Assembly (NCBI RefSeq): GCF_009676955.1
Contig: NZ_CP045696.1
Coordinates: 2,809,001 to 2,873,000, forward strand
DNA length: 64,000 nt
DNA from: Sodaliphilus pleomorphus
Lineage (GTDB): Bacteria; Bacteroidota; Bacteroidia; Bacteroidales; Muribaculaceae
Direction of reading: 5' to 3'
The first letter of the stretch is position 1. Each line of letters starts with the position of its first letter. Positions 33,628 through 42,893 of the stretch are shown one piece after another. Under the pieces are notes generated by a model. It did not search any database and was not told where the DNA came from. It was given only the letters and a program-made list of their open reading frames with translations. A program made the translations under genes and the position numbers.

Positions 33628-35316
33628 ATGGCACCAATACGCAAGACAAAGAAAACAAAGTGGGAGCAGTCGGCTACCGAGAAGGCACTCCTCTCGTTTT
33701 TTGACCTGTACAATTGCAAGTTTACGACACATGACTTCGATGGCGGCAAGTTCAGGAACTACAGCTTTGTGTTCCAGGGCGGACACTTTGTGGCCCGCTT
33801 GTTTCGCGACACCGAGGGCGTTGAGGTGATATTTCCTTGCATTGCCGAGGGGGAGATGGGCTACTACACCATGGTGCTCTCTTTGTGCAACCGGTTCAAC
33901 CGGCTGAGTCTGCGCTACAAGTTCAGCTACGAGCTCGACGACGACAAAAAAATGGTGACGGTGCACATGTCGTTTTTTGCCGAGACCGTCGATGCCTTGA
34001 CGTTTGAAGACAACCTGCAGCACATCTTTGCCGACGCCCGTGCCTTTGGCGAGGCTTTCGACCAGGAGCTGGGCATGGCCAAGCGCGACAATGGTGCCGA
34101 CCTGGGACACGCATTTGCCGCCGACGAGCGCGAGACCTTTTTGCTGCGGCACATGGAGTTCAGCAGCCAGAGTGCTCAATTCCAGTTCCGCCCCAACGAT
34201 GTTGAGCATCTCACCGTTGGGCAGCTGGTCGACAACTTGCTCGACCGCGCCCCGCTCGTTTTCACCAGGCTGCAGGTGTTGACGGGCACGCTCAATGAGA
34301 TTACCGACAGAGAAGCCATCGAGAACTTTGACCTGTCGACCGCATTGATCGACGGTACAGGCAGCCAGGCTAAGTTTGCTTGCGACAGCGCCGTTGTTGT
34401 GCTGCATTACATCACCCCGGGTGTTGCTGGCGAGACCGAGCGCACAATCACCTTCATGTTGAGAAACGAGGGCAGCGACGGCGACACGCTCTACTATCGC
34501 ATCAATGTGCTTGTGGAGCCTCGCGACACGAGCCTGCGCAACGCACTGGACTCGGCCAGCGACGACGTGATGCCGTCGACGATTACTTTGCTTGTTGCAC
34601 GCGACCTCACCTCCACGCTCAAGAAGCGCCAAGAGTTTGACTACATGTGGAAAGATGCTGCTATCAAGCTCAAGGAGGGCAAGGAGAGCGAGCTCAGCGA
34701 GACGCAAAAGTTTGTGGCCGATGTCAAGAAGCCCGATATTGCCTTCAACATGTATTGGGGCCATGAGTGCATGTGCCGCGAGCGCTATTACGAGGCCGTG
34801 CTCTATTTCAAGAATGCCTACAACGCGATGCGGCTCAACTATTTCGCTATGGACAAGAAGTCGAAGAGCATGTTCTACGGGCTGTGCTACTTCATAGGCT
34901 TCGGCTATTGCGAGTTGGGCCTCTATGAAAAGGCCTACTACTATCTCGACCTGGTGGGCGACATGGGCAAGATCGACTTCACGAGTGAGTTTATCAACGT
35001 CATGGCCAATGCCGGCGACCTGCGTGTGTTTCAGTTCATCGAGGATATCATGGGCGACATCAAGGAGGAGTATGACCAAGACGAGGAGCTGCCCGAGCGT
35101 GTGCAGCGTTTTGTCGATTTCATGCGCCGCCGGCGTGCCTTCTCATTGATCACCTTCGGCGAGCTCGACGTGGCCGAGAGCGAGTTTAAGCAGATGCTCA
35201 ACGAGCCCGAAAACCGTGACTATGCTATCGATGAGCTGGCCTTTATCCAGCACAAGCGCGACAGCCGTCGGGCTGCCGGGGGTGACCATGTGCCTGGCAA
35301 GCAGCCCGAGCAGTAG
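33628..35316 (+). CDS. Large soluble protein, TPR-like C-terminal half
   Basis: A 562-residue cytoplasmic protein without signal peptide. Residues 1 to about 140 form an alpha/beta domain (NYSFVFQGGHFVARLFRDTE, FNRLSLRYKFSYELDDDKK) that looks like the YbjN or type III secretion chaperone-like fold. The C-terminal part (from about 370) is helical, with TPR-like repeats such as CRERYYEAVLYFKNAYNAM and CELGLYEKAYYYLDLVGDMG. The middle is unassigned. It has its own promoter and no close neighbours on its strand. The function is not known. Confidence 0.75.
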   Translation: MAPIRKTKKTKWEQSATEKALLSFFDLYNCKFTTHDFDGGKFRNYSFVFQGGHFVARLFRDTEGVEVIFPCIAEGEMGYYTMVLSLCNRFNRLSLRYKFSYELDDDKKMVTVHMSFFAETVDALTFEDNLQHIFADARAFGEAFDQELGMAKRDNGADLGHAFAADERETFLLRHMEFSSQSAQFQFRPNDVEHLTVGQLVDNLLDRAPLVFTRLQVLTGTLNEITDREAIENFDLSTALIDGTGSQAKFACDSAVVVLHYITPGVAGETERTITFMLRNEGSDGDTLYYRINVLVEPRDTSLRNALDSASDDVMPSTITLLVARDLTSTLKKRQEFDYMWKDAAIKLKEGKESELSETQKFVADVKKPDIAFNMYWGHECMCRERYYEAVLYFKNAYNAMRLNYFAMDKKSKSMFYGLCYFIGFGYCELGLYEKAYYYLDLVGDMGKIDFTSEFINVMANAGDLRVFQFIEDIMGDIKEEYDQDEELPERVQRFVDFMRRRRAFSLITFGELDVAESEFKQMLNEPENRDYAIDELAFIQHKRDSRRAAGGDHVPGKQPEQ

Positions 35317-35358
35317 CCGCCGCAACAATACACATAGTCTTTTTTTTTCAACAAAAAA

Positions 35359-36237
35359 TCACCCGTTGTGCTGCATGGGCGCGGCTTGCATTGTTGTGCT
35401 CATGCTGCCGGCCCGTAGCCTGTCGTAGTCGCCGCTGGCCTTGAGCCTCCTGAGCCAGCTGTTGAAGAAGGCTTGCAGGCTGCGGTTGCCGGCCCGCAGC
35501 ACCCAGCACTGAAACTGGGTGAAGCTGATGGCGGTGCCCACGTCGACCTTGCCGCGATAGCTGCGTGCCAGGGCTCGGGCAATGCTCTCGTTGACGACGG
35601 CATATTTCACTTCGCCCGAGGCCACCTTCAGGAAGAGCTGCTCGGGCCCATACTGCCTGTCGCTGGCCACAACGATGGTGTCGCCTATCTCACGGCTCAG
35701 CCCCGCCACGCGGTCGGCCATGGGCGAGCCGCTCACCACCCACACGGTGTCGCCGGCCAGGTCGAGCTGCGACTTGATGGCAACTTGCCCCGAGGGCAGC
35801 ACCCGCTGCACGAGCACCTGCTTGTCGAGCATGACAGGGTCGGTGAAGAGAAACCGCGCTTTGTTCTCGCTGGTGACCGGATACTCGGCGGCAACGAGGT
35901 CGTAGTAGCCCTTGTTGAGGGCTTGCAGGGCCGAGGCAAGGGTCACGATGGGGTGAAACTTCATGGGTCGCTTGCTGCGCAAGGCTATCGTGTGCAGCAG
36001 CTCGTAGTGAAATCCGACCAGGCTGTCGCCGCGCTTGTAGTAGAAAGTGGGGGAGTAGGCGATGGCAATGTCGAGCGTGTCGCCGCCGCTGTGATGCGTG
36101 CCGGCTGTGGCTGGCTGTTGCACAGGGCTCGACGTGCTGCAACGGTGCAGCGCGTACATGCAGGCTATTGCCACTGCAAGCAGTGCAATGAGGATGCCCG
36201 CGTTGCCATGTCGTGTCTTGCTGGCTTGCTTTAGCAT
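35359..36237 (-). CDS. Membrane-anchored solute-binding protein
   Basis: A 292-residue protein: one N-terminal membrane helix (GILIALLAVAIACMYAL) followed by a family 3 periplasmic-binding domain (DTLDIAIAYSPTFYYKRGDS, GFHYELLHTIAL, YDLVAAEYPVTSENKARFLF). It resembles the N-terminal domain of the lytic transglycosylase MltF, but the catalytic C-terminal domain is absent. No ABC permease or ATPase gene is nearby. The start at 36237 (MLKQASKTRHG) avoids overlap with radC; the longer frame to 36372 is unlikely. Last gene of the operon starting at 39707. Confidence 0.82.
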   Translation of the reverse strand: MLKQASKTRHGNAGILIALLAVAIACMYALHRCSTSSPVQQPATAGTHHSGGDTLDIAIAYSPTFYYKRGDSLVGFHYELLHTIALRSKRPMKFHPIVTLASALQALNKGYYDLVAAEYPVTSENKARFLFTDPVMLDKQVLVQRVLPSGQVAIKSQLDLAGDTVWVVSGSPMADRVAGLSREIGDTIVVASDRQYGPEQLFLKVASGEVKYAVVNESIARALARSYRGKVDVGTAISFTQFQCWVLRAGNRSLQAFFNSWLRRLKASGDYDRLRAGSMSTTMQAAPMQHNG

Positions 36238-36256
36238 GATGTTGTGTGAGTTGAAG

Positions 36257-36985
36257 TTATAGTCGGTTTTTGTCGCAATAGCTGTAGTAGCGGTCCTGGC
36301 ACACGATGATGTGGTCGACAAGCGGGATGCCCACAGCCTGGCACCCGGCAGCCACCTTTCGCGTGAGAGCATCGTCTTGGGGGCTGGGCGTGGGGTTGTC
36401 GCTCGGGTGGTTGTGTGCTATGATGATAGTGTCGGCCAGCTCCTCGATGGCCGCCTTCAATATCATCTTCACATCGCCCACGGTGGCGCTGGTGCCGCCC
36501 TGGCTCATGCACTTGAGCCCCAGCACATGCTTGGAGCGGTTGAGAAACACCACCCACAGTTGCTCGTTGGTGTTGTCTTTCATGCGCATGCGCAGGTAGC
36601 GATAGGCATCGTCGCTCGATGTGATTTGGGGCCGTTGCTCCACCTTTTCTATCTGGTAGCGGCGTGCAAGCTCGAGGGCTGCTTCAAGCTCGAGGGCCTT
36701 GACCTCGCCTATGCCTTTGTAGTTTCTCATCAGCTCCTTGTAGCCCCGTCGGGCAATGTTGTAGAGCTTGCCGCCATTGTCGTTCAAGATGCGCTGGCAC
36801 AGGTCGACCACGCTCTCGCCCGGCGAGCCGCTGCCCACGATGATGGCAAAGAGCTCGGCTATCGATAGCGCTGCAAATCCTGAGCGCTTGGCTTTCTCGC
36901 GCGGTCGGTCGTCGGGGGCCATGTGCACCTTGAGGGTGCGTGTGCCTATGAGGCTGGTGTTGTCGTCGACTTGTTGCTGTTGCAT
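36257..36985 (-). CDS. radC: RadC-type JAB-domain protein
   Basis: A 242-residue protein with an N-terminal helix-hairpin-helix part (YKGIGEVKALELEAALELAR, about residues 89-108) and a C-terminal JAMM metalloprotease-like domain with HNHPSDNPTPSPQD (residues 191-204), giving the HxH-x(10)-D zinc ligands. The once-proposed role of RadC in DNA repair is not supported by later work and the function is open. It lies 18 bases after the glycosyltransferase and 19 before the binding-protein gene, so the four genes from 39707 are probably one transcript. Confidence 0.93.
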   Translation of the reverse strand: MQQQQVDDNTSLIGTRTLKVHMAPDDRPREKAKRSGFAALSIAELFAIIVGSGSPGESVVDLCQRILNDNGGKLYNIARRGYKELMRNYKGIGEVKALELEAALELARRYQIEKVEQRPQITSSDDAYRYLRMRMKDNTNEQLWVVFLNRSKHVLGLKCMSQGGTSATVGDVKMILKAAIEELADTIIIAHNHPSDNPTPSPQDDALTRKVAAGCQAVGIPLVDHIIVCQDRYYSYCDKNRL

Positions 36986-37003
36986 GGCACAGGTGTTTTT
37001 ATT

Positions 37004-38002
37004 TTATTTTCCCTTGCGCAGGGCTATTTCCTCGTCGATGTTGCGGCCGTGCCTAAGCATGATTTTCCACACATAGGCCTTGATGAAGCCGCAGCCGTAG
37101 CTGCCCAGCTGTATCAGGCTTGTCACAACGGCAAGGCAGGCGATTTTCAAGCTCCTGGTCGAGACGGCGGCGCTCACCCACAGCATGGCGATGTAGAGTG
37201 CCAGGGGCAGCACGCACCACCAGTGCCAGGCGATGGCCAGCACAATGAGCAGCGCGCTTCCTGCCACAAACACTGCGGGCAGCGTGTGCACCAGCTTCAA
37301 CGAGTCGGGATAGAGCAGCTTCAAGGTGATGCGCGACATGCCGAACACGTAGGTTTGCCGGGCAAACGACCGCAGCGTGTTGCGCCGCTTGTGATACACA
37401 TAGCAGTCGCGAAACAGCGTGATCGAGAAGCCGGCCTTGCGTATGCGGGTGCTCATGTCGATGTCCTCGCTGAACATCTCGCGAAAGCCGCCCACCGTTT
37501 CCCACACCTTGCGGCTGTAGCCCATGTTGAACGAGCGGGGCACAAACTTCTCGAGCTGCACCTTGCCGCCGCGTATTCCGCCTGTGGTGAGAAAGGCCGT
37601 CATCGAGAAGCTTATGGCCTTCTGCGTGTCGTTGAAGTCGTTGCTGGCAGCATCGGGGCCGCCGAAGCAGTCTACTGGCTTTTGGGCCAGCTCGTGCTTG
37701 AGTGTCTTGAAGTAGTCGGCAGGAATCACGCAATCGCTGTCGAAGAAGATGAAGTACTGCCCACGGGCGCGCTCGATGCCGTAGTTGCGGGCTATGCTGC
37801 GGCCCTCGTTTTCCTTCCAATAGTAGCGGCAGTCGACCGCACCTGTGTATTTCTCCACAATGTCTTGGCAGCGTTCGGTAGAGCCGTCTTCGACGATAAT
37901 CGCCTCAAAGTCCTTGTCGCTTTGCCCGGCAAGGCTCTGCATGAGGTCGCTCACCTCGCTGCGACGGTTGTATACAGGTACGATTACTGAAAAATAGGGC
38001 AT
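37004..38002 (-). CDS. Family 2 glycosyltransferase with C-terminal membrane helices
   Basis: A 332-residue GT-A enzyme: SVIVPVYNRRSEVSDLMQSL at the N-terminus, IIVEDGSTE, the metal-binding FFDSDCVIP, and the acceptor-side EDIDMSTRIRKAG (ED motif near residue 180). The last third has two or three hydrophobic helices (LLIVLAIAWHWWCVLPLALY), so it sits in the inner membrane. The likely substrate is a lipid-linked sugar of an exopolysaccharide, but none of the neighbours tells which. The start was taken at the first ATG, 19 bases after the nuclease stop. Confidence 0.88.
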   Translation of the reverse strand: MPYFSVIVPVYNRRSEVSDLMQSLAGQSDKDFEAIIVEDGSTERCQDIVEKYTGAVDCRYYWKENEGRSIARNYGIERARGQYFIFFDSDCVIPADYFKTLKHELAQKPVDCFGGPDAASNDFNDTQKAISFSMTAFLTTGGIRGGKVQLEKFVPRSFNMGYSRKVWETVGGFREMFSEDIDMSTRIRKAGFSITLFRDCYVYHKRRNTLRSFARQTYVFGMSRITLKLLYPDSLKLVHTLPAVFVAGSALLIVLAIAWHWWCVLPLALYIAMLWVSAAVSTRSLKIACLAVVTSLIQLGSYGCGFIKAYVWKIMLRHGRNIDEEIALRKGK

Positions 38003-38021
38003 GTCTCGATATTTAACTTGT

Positions 38022-39707
38022 TTAGCGTATTACGATTTTGCTTGCCTGCCTGCTGGTTGCTGTGGTCATGATGTAGACGCCTTCGGGCAGGATGATTGCG
38101 TCATCGTTGCACAGGTTGGCGATGGTCCTCACCAGCTGTCCTGCGGTGTTGTAGATGCGTGCCTGGCCCAGCGGCTCGCTGCATTTCACAACCACGCCGC
38201 CGTCGATGTGCAGCAGTGCCAGCGGCTTGTCGGCATTCACGCCGGTCACGCCGTTCACGTCGAGGGTGATGACGTTGCTTGCAGCCGAGGTGTAGCCCAG
38301 ACGCAATGTTTGCACATAGTAGGTGTGCTTCTCCCCGGCCTTGCGGTCGTTGAACGGGTAACTCGTCTGGTCGGGCGTCATGGTGTAGGTCTCGCTCGAA
38401 GTGAGGTTGCCGTTGCCGTCATACACGGTGCGCGTGAGCAGGTAGCTGTCGATCGTGTCGGGGCTGGCCTCCCAGTTGGCTACATAGCTCGAGTCGGTGA
38501 TGTCGGTGGCCGGGAGGGCTTTCACGGCGCTCAGGCTGGGCACGGGCAGGCAAGTGGCGGCAAGTTCCACCCCTATGCTTCCTGTGAGGCCGCCGTCGCT
38601 CAGCAGCAGTTTGGCCTTGTGGCTGCCCAGCGCGGTGGGAGCATAGGTCACTGTGAGCGGATATCCCTCGCTGCTGTTCGCTGCATCGCGGGGTATCTTG
38701 GTCACATTGGTCGAAAACATCTCATAGTTGTAGCGGTAGAGTTGCACGCTCAAGTCGTTGGTCAGGTTCTTGCCCTTGATGTAGACGGTGTAGTCGATGC
38801 TCTTGCCCAGTGCAACCTCGCCGAAGTCGAGCGAGGTGCCCTGCGTGGGCGTGATGAGCTCGGGCTTGCTGGTCGTGCCGCCGCCGCCACCTGTGGTGTC
38901 GTTCGCATTGAACACCTGGCCAGCCTTGTTGCCCCATATGTACTCGGCAAGCTGCGGAAGGTCGATAAAGGGGTTGCGATTGTTCTGTATCTTGTACACG
39001 GCATCGTTGCGGCTGGTCTCCTTGTCGCTCACAGGATCGTTGCGGCTCCACTTCATGAGCATGGCAATCGACCAGTCGTTGAGCGTTTTCCACGTGCTGT
39101 TGTTCACCATGTAGGTGTATTTCCAGGTGTAGTCTTGGTAGCAGGTGGCCATGTAGAAATAGGTGCGTGCAAAGTCGCCCTTGTAGCGGTCGTCGGGCTC
39201 AAATACAGTGCCGCTGCCGCCGCCCTCGCCGCTCACTGGCGTGCCCACCTTGCTCACGCCGTTGTCGAACGTTGCGCTCGACACCTCGCCCAGCGGATGG
39301 TTGCTCTTGGCCAGATTGGCAGGCCCGTCGCTGGGATACAGGTGGTTGAGGTCGGTATAGGCATCGACCACCGCGCCGCCCCACCAGCTCTTGGGGAAGG
39401 AGTGCTCGCGGTTCATGCCTTTCACGGCCGAGCCACTGCCGTTGTAGTAATAGGCGTTGTCGCTATACATGTCCCACACGCGGCTGTCGTTGTCGGGCAT
39501 GTGGTCGGTCGAGGGGAAGTAGTACCACAGCGAGTTGTAGGTGACCACCGTGTGAGGTGCTATCAGGTTGTGCACGGCGTCTTTGAGCGCTTGTCCGCTC
39601 AAGCCGTTGAGCGATTTGTAGTAGCCTGCCGGTGCCGAGGCACTGGCGTTGAACCGCAGCAGGACCACCGTGGCTGCTATCGTGAGGCAGTAGAATATTT
39701 TTCTCAT
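38022..39707 (-). CDS. Secreted endonuclease I with type IX secretion-like tail
   Basis: A 561-residue secreted nuclease. The signal peptide reads MRKIFYCLTIAATVVLLRFN; the frame's earlier ATG at 39746 is not needed. The EndA/endonuclease I catalytic motif NREHSFPKSWWG lies at about residues 99-110, followed by DLNHLYPSD. Beyond about 270 come beta-sandwich domains (one probably fibronectin type III-like, around ALPATDITDSSYVANWEAS), and the last 70 residues (ARIYNTAGQLVRTI to KIVIR) match type IX secretion sorting domains of Bacteroidetes. It probably degrades extracellular DNA or RNA. First gene of a four-gene operon. Confidence 0.9.
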   Translation of the reverse strand: MRKIFYCLTIAATVVLLRFNASASAPAGYYKSLNGLSGQALKDAVHNLIAPHTVVTYNSLWYYFPSTDHMPDNDSRVWDMYSDNAYYYNGSGSAVKGMNREHSFPKSWWGGAVVDAYTDLNHLYPSDGPANLAKSNHPLGEVSSATFDNGVSKVGTPVSGEGGGSGTVFEPDDRYKGDFARTYFYMATCYQDYTWKYTYMVNNSTWKTLNDWSIAMLMKWSRNDPVSDKETSRNDAVYKIQNNRNPFIDLPQLAEYIWGNKAGQVFNANDTTGGGGGTTSKPELITPTQGTSLDFGEVALGKSIDYTVYIKGKNLTNDLSVQLYRYNYEMFSTNVTKIPRDAANSSEGYPLTVTYAPTALGSHKAKLLLSDGGLTGSIGVELAATCLPVPSLSAVKALPATDITDSSYVANWEASPDTIDSYLLTRTVYDGNGNLTSSETYTMTPDQTSYPFNDRKAGEKHTYYVQTLRLGYTSAASNVITLDVNGVTGVNADKPLALLHIDGGVVVKCSEPLGQARIYNTAGQLVRTIANLCNDDAIILPEGVYIMTTATSRQASKIVIR

Positions 39708-39743
39708 ATTGGAGTTTTTTTGTATTGTTCTCTGTGCGAATGG

Positions 39744-39751
39744 CAAAGTTA
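39744..39751 (-). promoter_or_regulatory. -7 box of the endonuclease operon
   Basis: TAACTTTG on the minus strand, 36 bases upstream of the endonuclease start codon. No clear -33 element. Confidence 0.55.
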
Positions 39752-40017
39752 TGAAAAATAACCGAGACTATGTCGCTTTGCATTGCAAAATCTACCCCCA
39801 GGCACATGGCTACTCTCAACTGGCCAGTGCAAAATTAGCGATTTGCCGGAAGAAAACATTCATTGGCACGTTTCACTACTCTCTTGTAAAAAGCAAAAAG
39901 CAATTACATGTAAGCCCAGAATGCGGAAAAACGCTTTCATGTTCTATACTGATTCCGAATTTTGCGTTTATGCAACTGCTGGCACGAGGGCGACTGGATG
40001 CGAGGGCGCCGCGACAC
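39752..40017. other. Gene-free stretch
   Basis: About 270 bases between the endonuclease promoter and the aminotransferase terminator. The short frames in it lack any family resemblance or promoter, and I see no repeat or RNA gene. Confidence 0.5.
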
Positions 40018-40068
40018 AAAAAAGCCCCCCGCTGCATACTTCTTCTTTTACCAGCGGTGGGGGCTTTG
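40018..40068 (-). terminator. Terminator of the aminotransferase gene
   Basis: A stem of nine perfect pairs (40022-40030 with 40060-40068), extended by five more pairs (CGCTG with CAGCG) after a two-base bulge. On the minus strand it is followed by seven T. It lies 22 bases beyond the aminotransferase stop codon. Confidence 0.85.
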
Positions 40069-40090
40069 TTGTTATGGCGTGTGCGTGTGG

Positions 40091-41287
40091 CTATCGACGG
40101 CTGCCATAGGCCTCGAGGGCTTTCTCGAGGAGCAAGACTGCGCGCTTCATGTCTTCGATTTTGAGCACGTAGGCGATGCGCACCTGGTTCTTGCCGGCGC
40201 CGGGAGTCACATAGAAGCCCGCGGCAGGGGCCATCATCAGGGTTTCGCCCTCGTAGCTGAAACTGGTGAGGCACCACTTGCAGAAGTCCTCGGCATCGTC
40301 GACGGGCAACTGAGCCATGGTGTAGAAGGCTCCCTTGGGCATGGGCGAGTACACGCCTGGTATCTTGTTGAGTCCCTCGACGAGCACGTTGCGGCGGGCT
40401 ACATACTCATCGTAGGTGTGCTTGAAGTAGGATGCAGGGGCTTGCAGCGAGGCCTCGGCCACGATTTGGCCCAGCAGTGGCGGGCTCAGTCGGGCCTGGC
40501 ACAGCTTCATGATGGCACCGCGCACGGCAGCGTTCCTGGTCACAACGGCGCCTATGCGTATTCCACACTCGCTGTAGCGCTTCGACACCGAGTCGATGAG
40601 GATTGTGTTGTCGTCGATGCCCTCGAGATTCATGGCGCTGAAGTAGGGCGTGCCTGTGTACACATACTCGCGGTACACCTCGTCGCTGAAGAGGTAGAGG
40701 TCATATTTCTTCACCAGGTCGCGCAGTTGCATGAGCTCTTGCTTGGAATATACCGAGCCGGTGGGGTTGTTGGGGTTGCATATCATGATGGCCCGTGTCT
40801 TGGGCGTGATGAGCTTCTCAAACTCCTCGATGCCAGGCAGGCTGAAACCGTCTTCGATCTTGGTGGTGATGGTGCGCACCACGCAGCCCACACTCTTGGC
40901 AAAGGTCATATAGTTGGCATACACAGGCTCGGGGATGATCACCTCGTCGCCAGGGTTCAATGTCGACAGGAAGGAGAAGAAAATGGCCTCGCTGCCGCCT
41001 GTGGTGACGATGATGTCGTCGGGCGTGATGTTGATGTTGTACTGGGCGTAGTAGTGCACCAGCTTTTCACGATAGCTGGCAAAGCCCTGCGAGGGCGAGT
41101 ACTCGAGCACTGTGCGTGTCACGTGCTTGAGCGCGTCGAGCCCCTCCTGCGGGCTGGGCAGGTCGGGTTGACCGATGTTGAGATGGTACACCTTTATCCC
41201 GCGCTGCTTGGCAGCGCTTGCCAGGGGAGCCAACTTGCGGATGGGTGACTCCTGCATGTTGAGAGTGCGTTGAGATAATTGTGGCAT
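40091..41287 (-). CDS. Class I/II PLP-dependent aminotransferase
   Basis: A 398-residue aminotransferase of fold type I. Visible landmarks are YHLNIGQPDLPSP, YSPSQGFASYREKL, the cofactor contacts NPNNPTGSVYS and FSDEVYREY, and the Schiff-base lysine in SVSKRYSECGIRIG. Such enzymes, often annotated as aspartate aminotransferase, commonly use aspartate or aromatic amino acids; the substrate cannot be fixed from sequence alone. It is a single-gene unit closed by the hairpin at 40018-40068. Confidence 0.92.
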   Translation of the reverse strand: MPQLSQRTLNMQESPIRKLAPLASAAKQRGIKVYHLNIGQPDLPSPQEGLDALKHVTRTVLEYSPSQGFASYREKLVHYYAQYNINITPDDIIVTTGGSEAIFFSFLSTLNPGDEVIIPEPVYANYMTFAKSVGCVVRTITTKIEDGFSLPGIEEFEKLITPKTRAIMICNPNNPTGSVYSKQELMQLRDLVKKYDLYLFSDEVYREYVYTGTPYFSAMNLEGIDDNTILIDSVSKRYSECGIRIGAVVTRNAAVRGAIMKLCQARLSPPLLGQIVAEASLQAPASYFKHTYDEYVARRNVLVEGLNKIPGVYSPMPKGAFYTMAQLPVDDAEDFCKWCLTSFSYEGETLMMAPAAGFYVTPGAGKNQVRIAYVLKIEDMKRAVLLLEKALEAYGSRR

Positions 41288-41611
41288 GTTTTGCGTTAAT
41301 AAAGTTGTATTTATTAGAAGTTATTTAGTTGTTATGTTTTGTGCATTCAAGCACCTTTTTATGTCGATTTTCTGTATATTAGCGATGGTTGCCAGCCCCT
41401 TCACGACAGCTGGCCGTCACTAGATGCGGGTGTAAAGTACGCAAAAATTCTCGACACGGCCAAGCGATACAATCAAAATATTTTCACTTGCCCGAAACAC
41501 TTCATGCTCGTTGCGTTGGCGTGCTGCACCAAGCAGGCGTGTAAACACAAAAAAATGCATAAAATCGAGACAAAGTTGGCCCCGGTGCTTCAAAAATAGA
41601 AAATAATGGAG
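41288..41611. other. Gene-free stretch before the sigma factor gene
   Basis: A 324-base AT-rich gap between divergent genes, holding the promoters of both. An 86-codon plus-strand frame (41339-41599) is cysteine-rich and unlike a real protein, and I do not support it. No repeat or structured RNA was recognised. Confidence 0.5.
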
Positions 41612-41619
41612 TAACTTTG
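41612..41619 (+). promoter_or_regulatory. -7 box of the ECF sigma gene
   Basis: TAACTTTG, 7 bases before the start codon at 41627, predicting an almost leaderless transcript. No -33 element at the usual spacing, which may reflect a different or activated promoter. Confidence 0.5.
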
Positions 41620-41626
41620 CCAAACT

Positions 41627-42187
41627 ATGACATCTAAGTATATCTACGACGAGGAAAGGATCATCGACGAGTTGCACCATCAGTCCACTGTGCGACAGGC
41701 CTTCGGCCGGGTGATTGAGCACTACTCTCAACCGCTCTACTGGCAGATACGCCGCATGGTCATCGACCACGACGATGCCAACGATGTGCTCCAGAACACC
41801 TTTATCAAGGCCTGGCAGAGCATTGATAATTTCCGCGGCGACGCCAAGCTCTCTACTTGGCTCTACAAGATAGCCATCAACGAGAGTATCACTTTCATCA
41901 ACAAGAAAAAAGCGCTCAACAACGTCTCGATCGACGATGACGACTCTTTCTTGGTCAACAACCTCGAGGCCGACAAGTACTTCGACGGCGACCAGGCCCA
42001 GCAGCGACTGCAGCTGGCCATTGCCAAGCTGCCCGAGAAGCAGCGGCTCGTGTTCAACATGCGCTACTACGACGAGATGAAGTATGAAGACATGAGCGAA
42101 ATTCTGGGCACTTCGGTAGGGGCGCTCAAAGCTTCTTACCATCATGCAGTTAAGAAAATCGAGGCTTTTTTTTCTGAGAGTGATTAA
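41627..42187 (+). CDS. ECF-type RNA polymerase sigma factor
   Basis: A 186-residue sigma-70-family factor of the extracytoplasmic-function kind. Region 2 reads DANDVLQNTFIKAWQSIDNF followed by STWLYKIAINES; region 4 reads LPEKQRLVFNMRYYDEMKYE followed by ILGTSVGALKASYHHAVKK. Regions 1 and 3 are absent. The small membrane protein encoded 33 bases downstream is probably its co-transcribed partner or regulator. The target genes cannot be read from this window. Confidence 0.93.
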   Translation: MTSKYIYDEERIIDELHHQSTVRQAFGRVIEHYSQPLYWQIRRMVIDHDDANDVLQNTFIKAWQSIDNFRGDAKLSTWLYKIAINESITFINKKKALNNVSIDDDDSFLVNNLEADKYFDGDQAQQRLQLAIAKLPEKQRLVFNMRYYDEMKYEDMSEILGTSVGALKASYHHAVKKIEAFFSESD

Positions 42188-42220
42188 ACTTTTGTTGCTT
42201 TCTCAAGTCACATTATCGCA

Positions 42221-42622
42221 ATGAAAAAAGAAGATTCTGAAATATTAAAGAAGTTGGGTAAAAATCCGGGATTCAAGGTGCCGGACAATTACTTTGCCGA
42301 TTTCAGTAAGAATTTGACAGATTCTCTCCCCGAAATCCACATTACCGAAGAGGAGAAGCCCACATTGTGGTCGCGCATCAGCACCTACGTCTACATGGCG
42401 GCCATGTTTGCCGGCATCTGGTGCATGTTCCATGTGTTTGACATCTACAACGGCACAGCCGGCAAGGTCTCTCCCAAGACCGAGATGGCCAGTGGCGTGA
42501 AGGGCGACCTCAACACGGTGAAGGCTGCCAAGGCTGCCGACAATGCCAAGATGAGCTACAAGGACAGCATCGAGGCAGGCAGCACAGCTGGCGACAATGC
42601 GCCGCTCAAGGTGGCACAATGA
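42221..42622 (+). CDS. Small membrane protein downstream of the ECF sigma factor
   Basis: A 133-residue protein: a cytoplasmic N-terminus with LGKNPGFKVPDNYFADF, a motif frequent in proteins encoded beside Bacteroidetes ECF sigma factors, one membrane helix (YVYMAAMFAGIWCMFHVF, about 52-69) and a polar, alanine-rich C-terminus. It may act as anti-sigma or sensor partner, although it lacks a recognisable zinc-binding anti-sigma domain. It is 33 bases downstream of the sigma gene. Confidence 0.78.
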   Translation: MKKEDSEILKKLGKNPGFKVPDNYFADFSKNLTDSLPEIHITEEEKPTLWSRISTYVYMAAMFAGIWCMFHVFDIYNGTAGKVSPKTEMASGVKGDLNTVKAAKAADNAKMSYKDSIEAGSTAGDNAPLKVAQ

Positions 42623-42893
42623 TGGCCGGCCGGGTTGAGTGAACAAGACGTGGGGCACGGTGCCTCGCCTTCTCAGTCATTTTTCTCTTGCTGTATCGTG
42701 CACAGTGCTGCTTTCACCAGGTGAGGGCAACGATACACCCAGCGCAACGACATGTTCTTCGCACGGTGTGCATGCACGCTTTTTCAAGTTGTGAAGTTCA
42801 TTTTTCTCAGGCAAGCATGCTGAAAACGCATTTAAGAGAGAATAGGCAATAATCATTTCTGAGATTTCTAAGACTAACTTTCTCAATACCTGC
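42623..42893. other. Gene-free stretch between convergent genes
   Basis: 271 bases without a supported gene, followed by the hairpin at 42894-42932. A 72-codon minus-strand frame here shows no family resemblance. Confidence 0.5.

Noticed and set aside
41339..41599. 86-codon plus-strand frame before the ECF sigma gene
   Set aside because: Cysteine-rich, without conserved pattern or promoter, and it ends just before the sigma gene's -7 box; judged non-coding.
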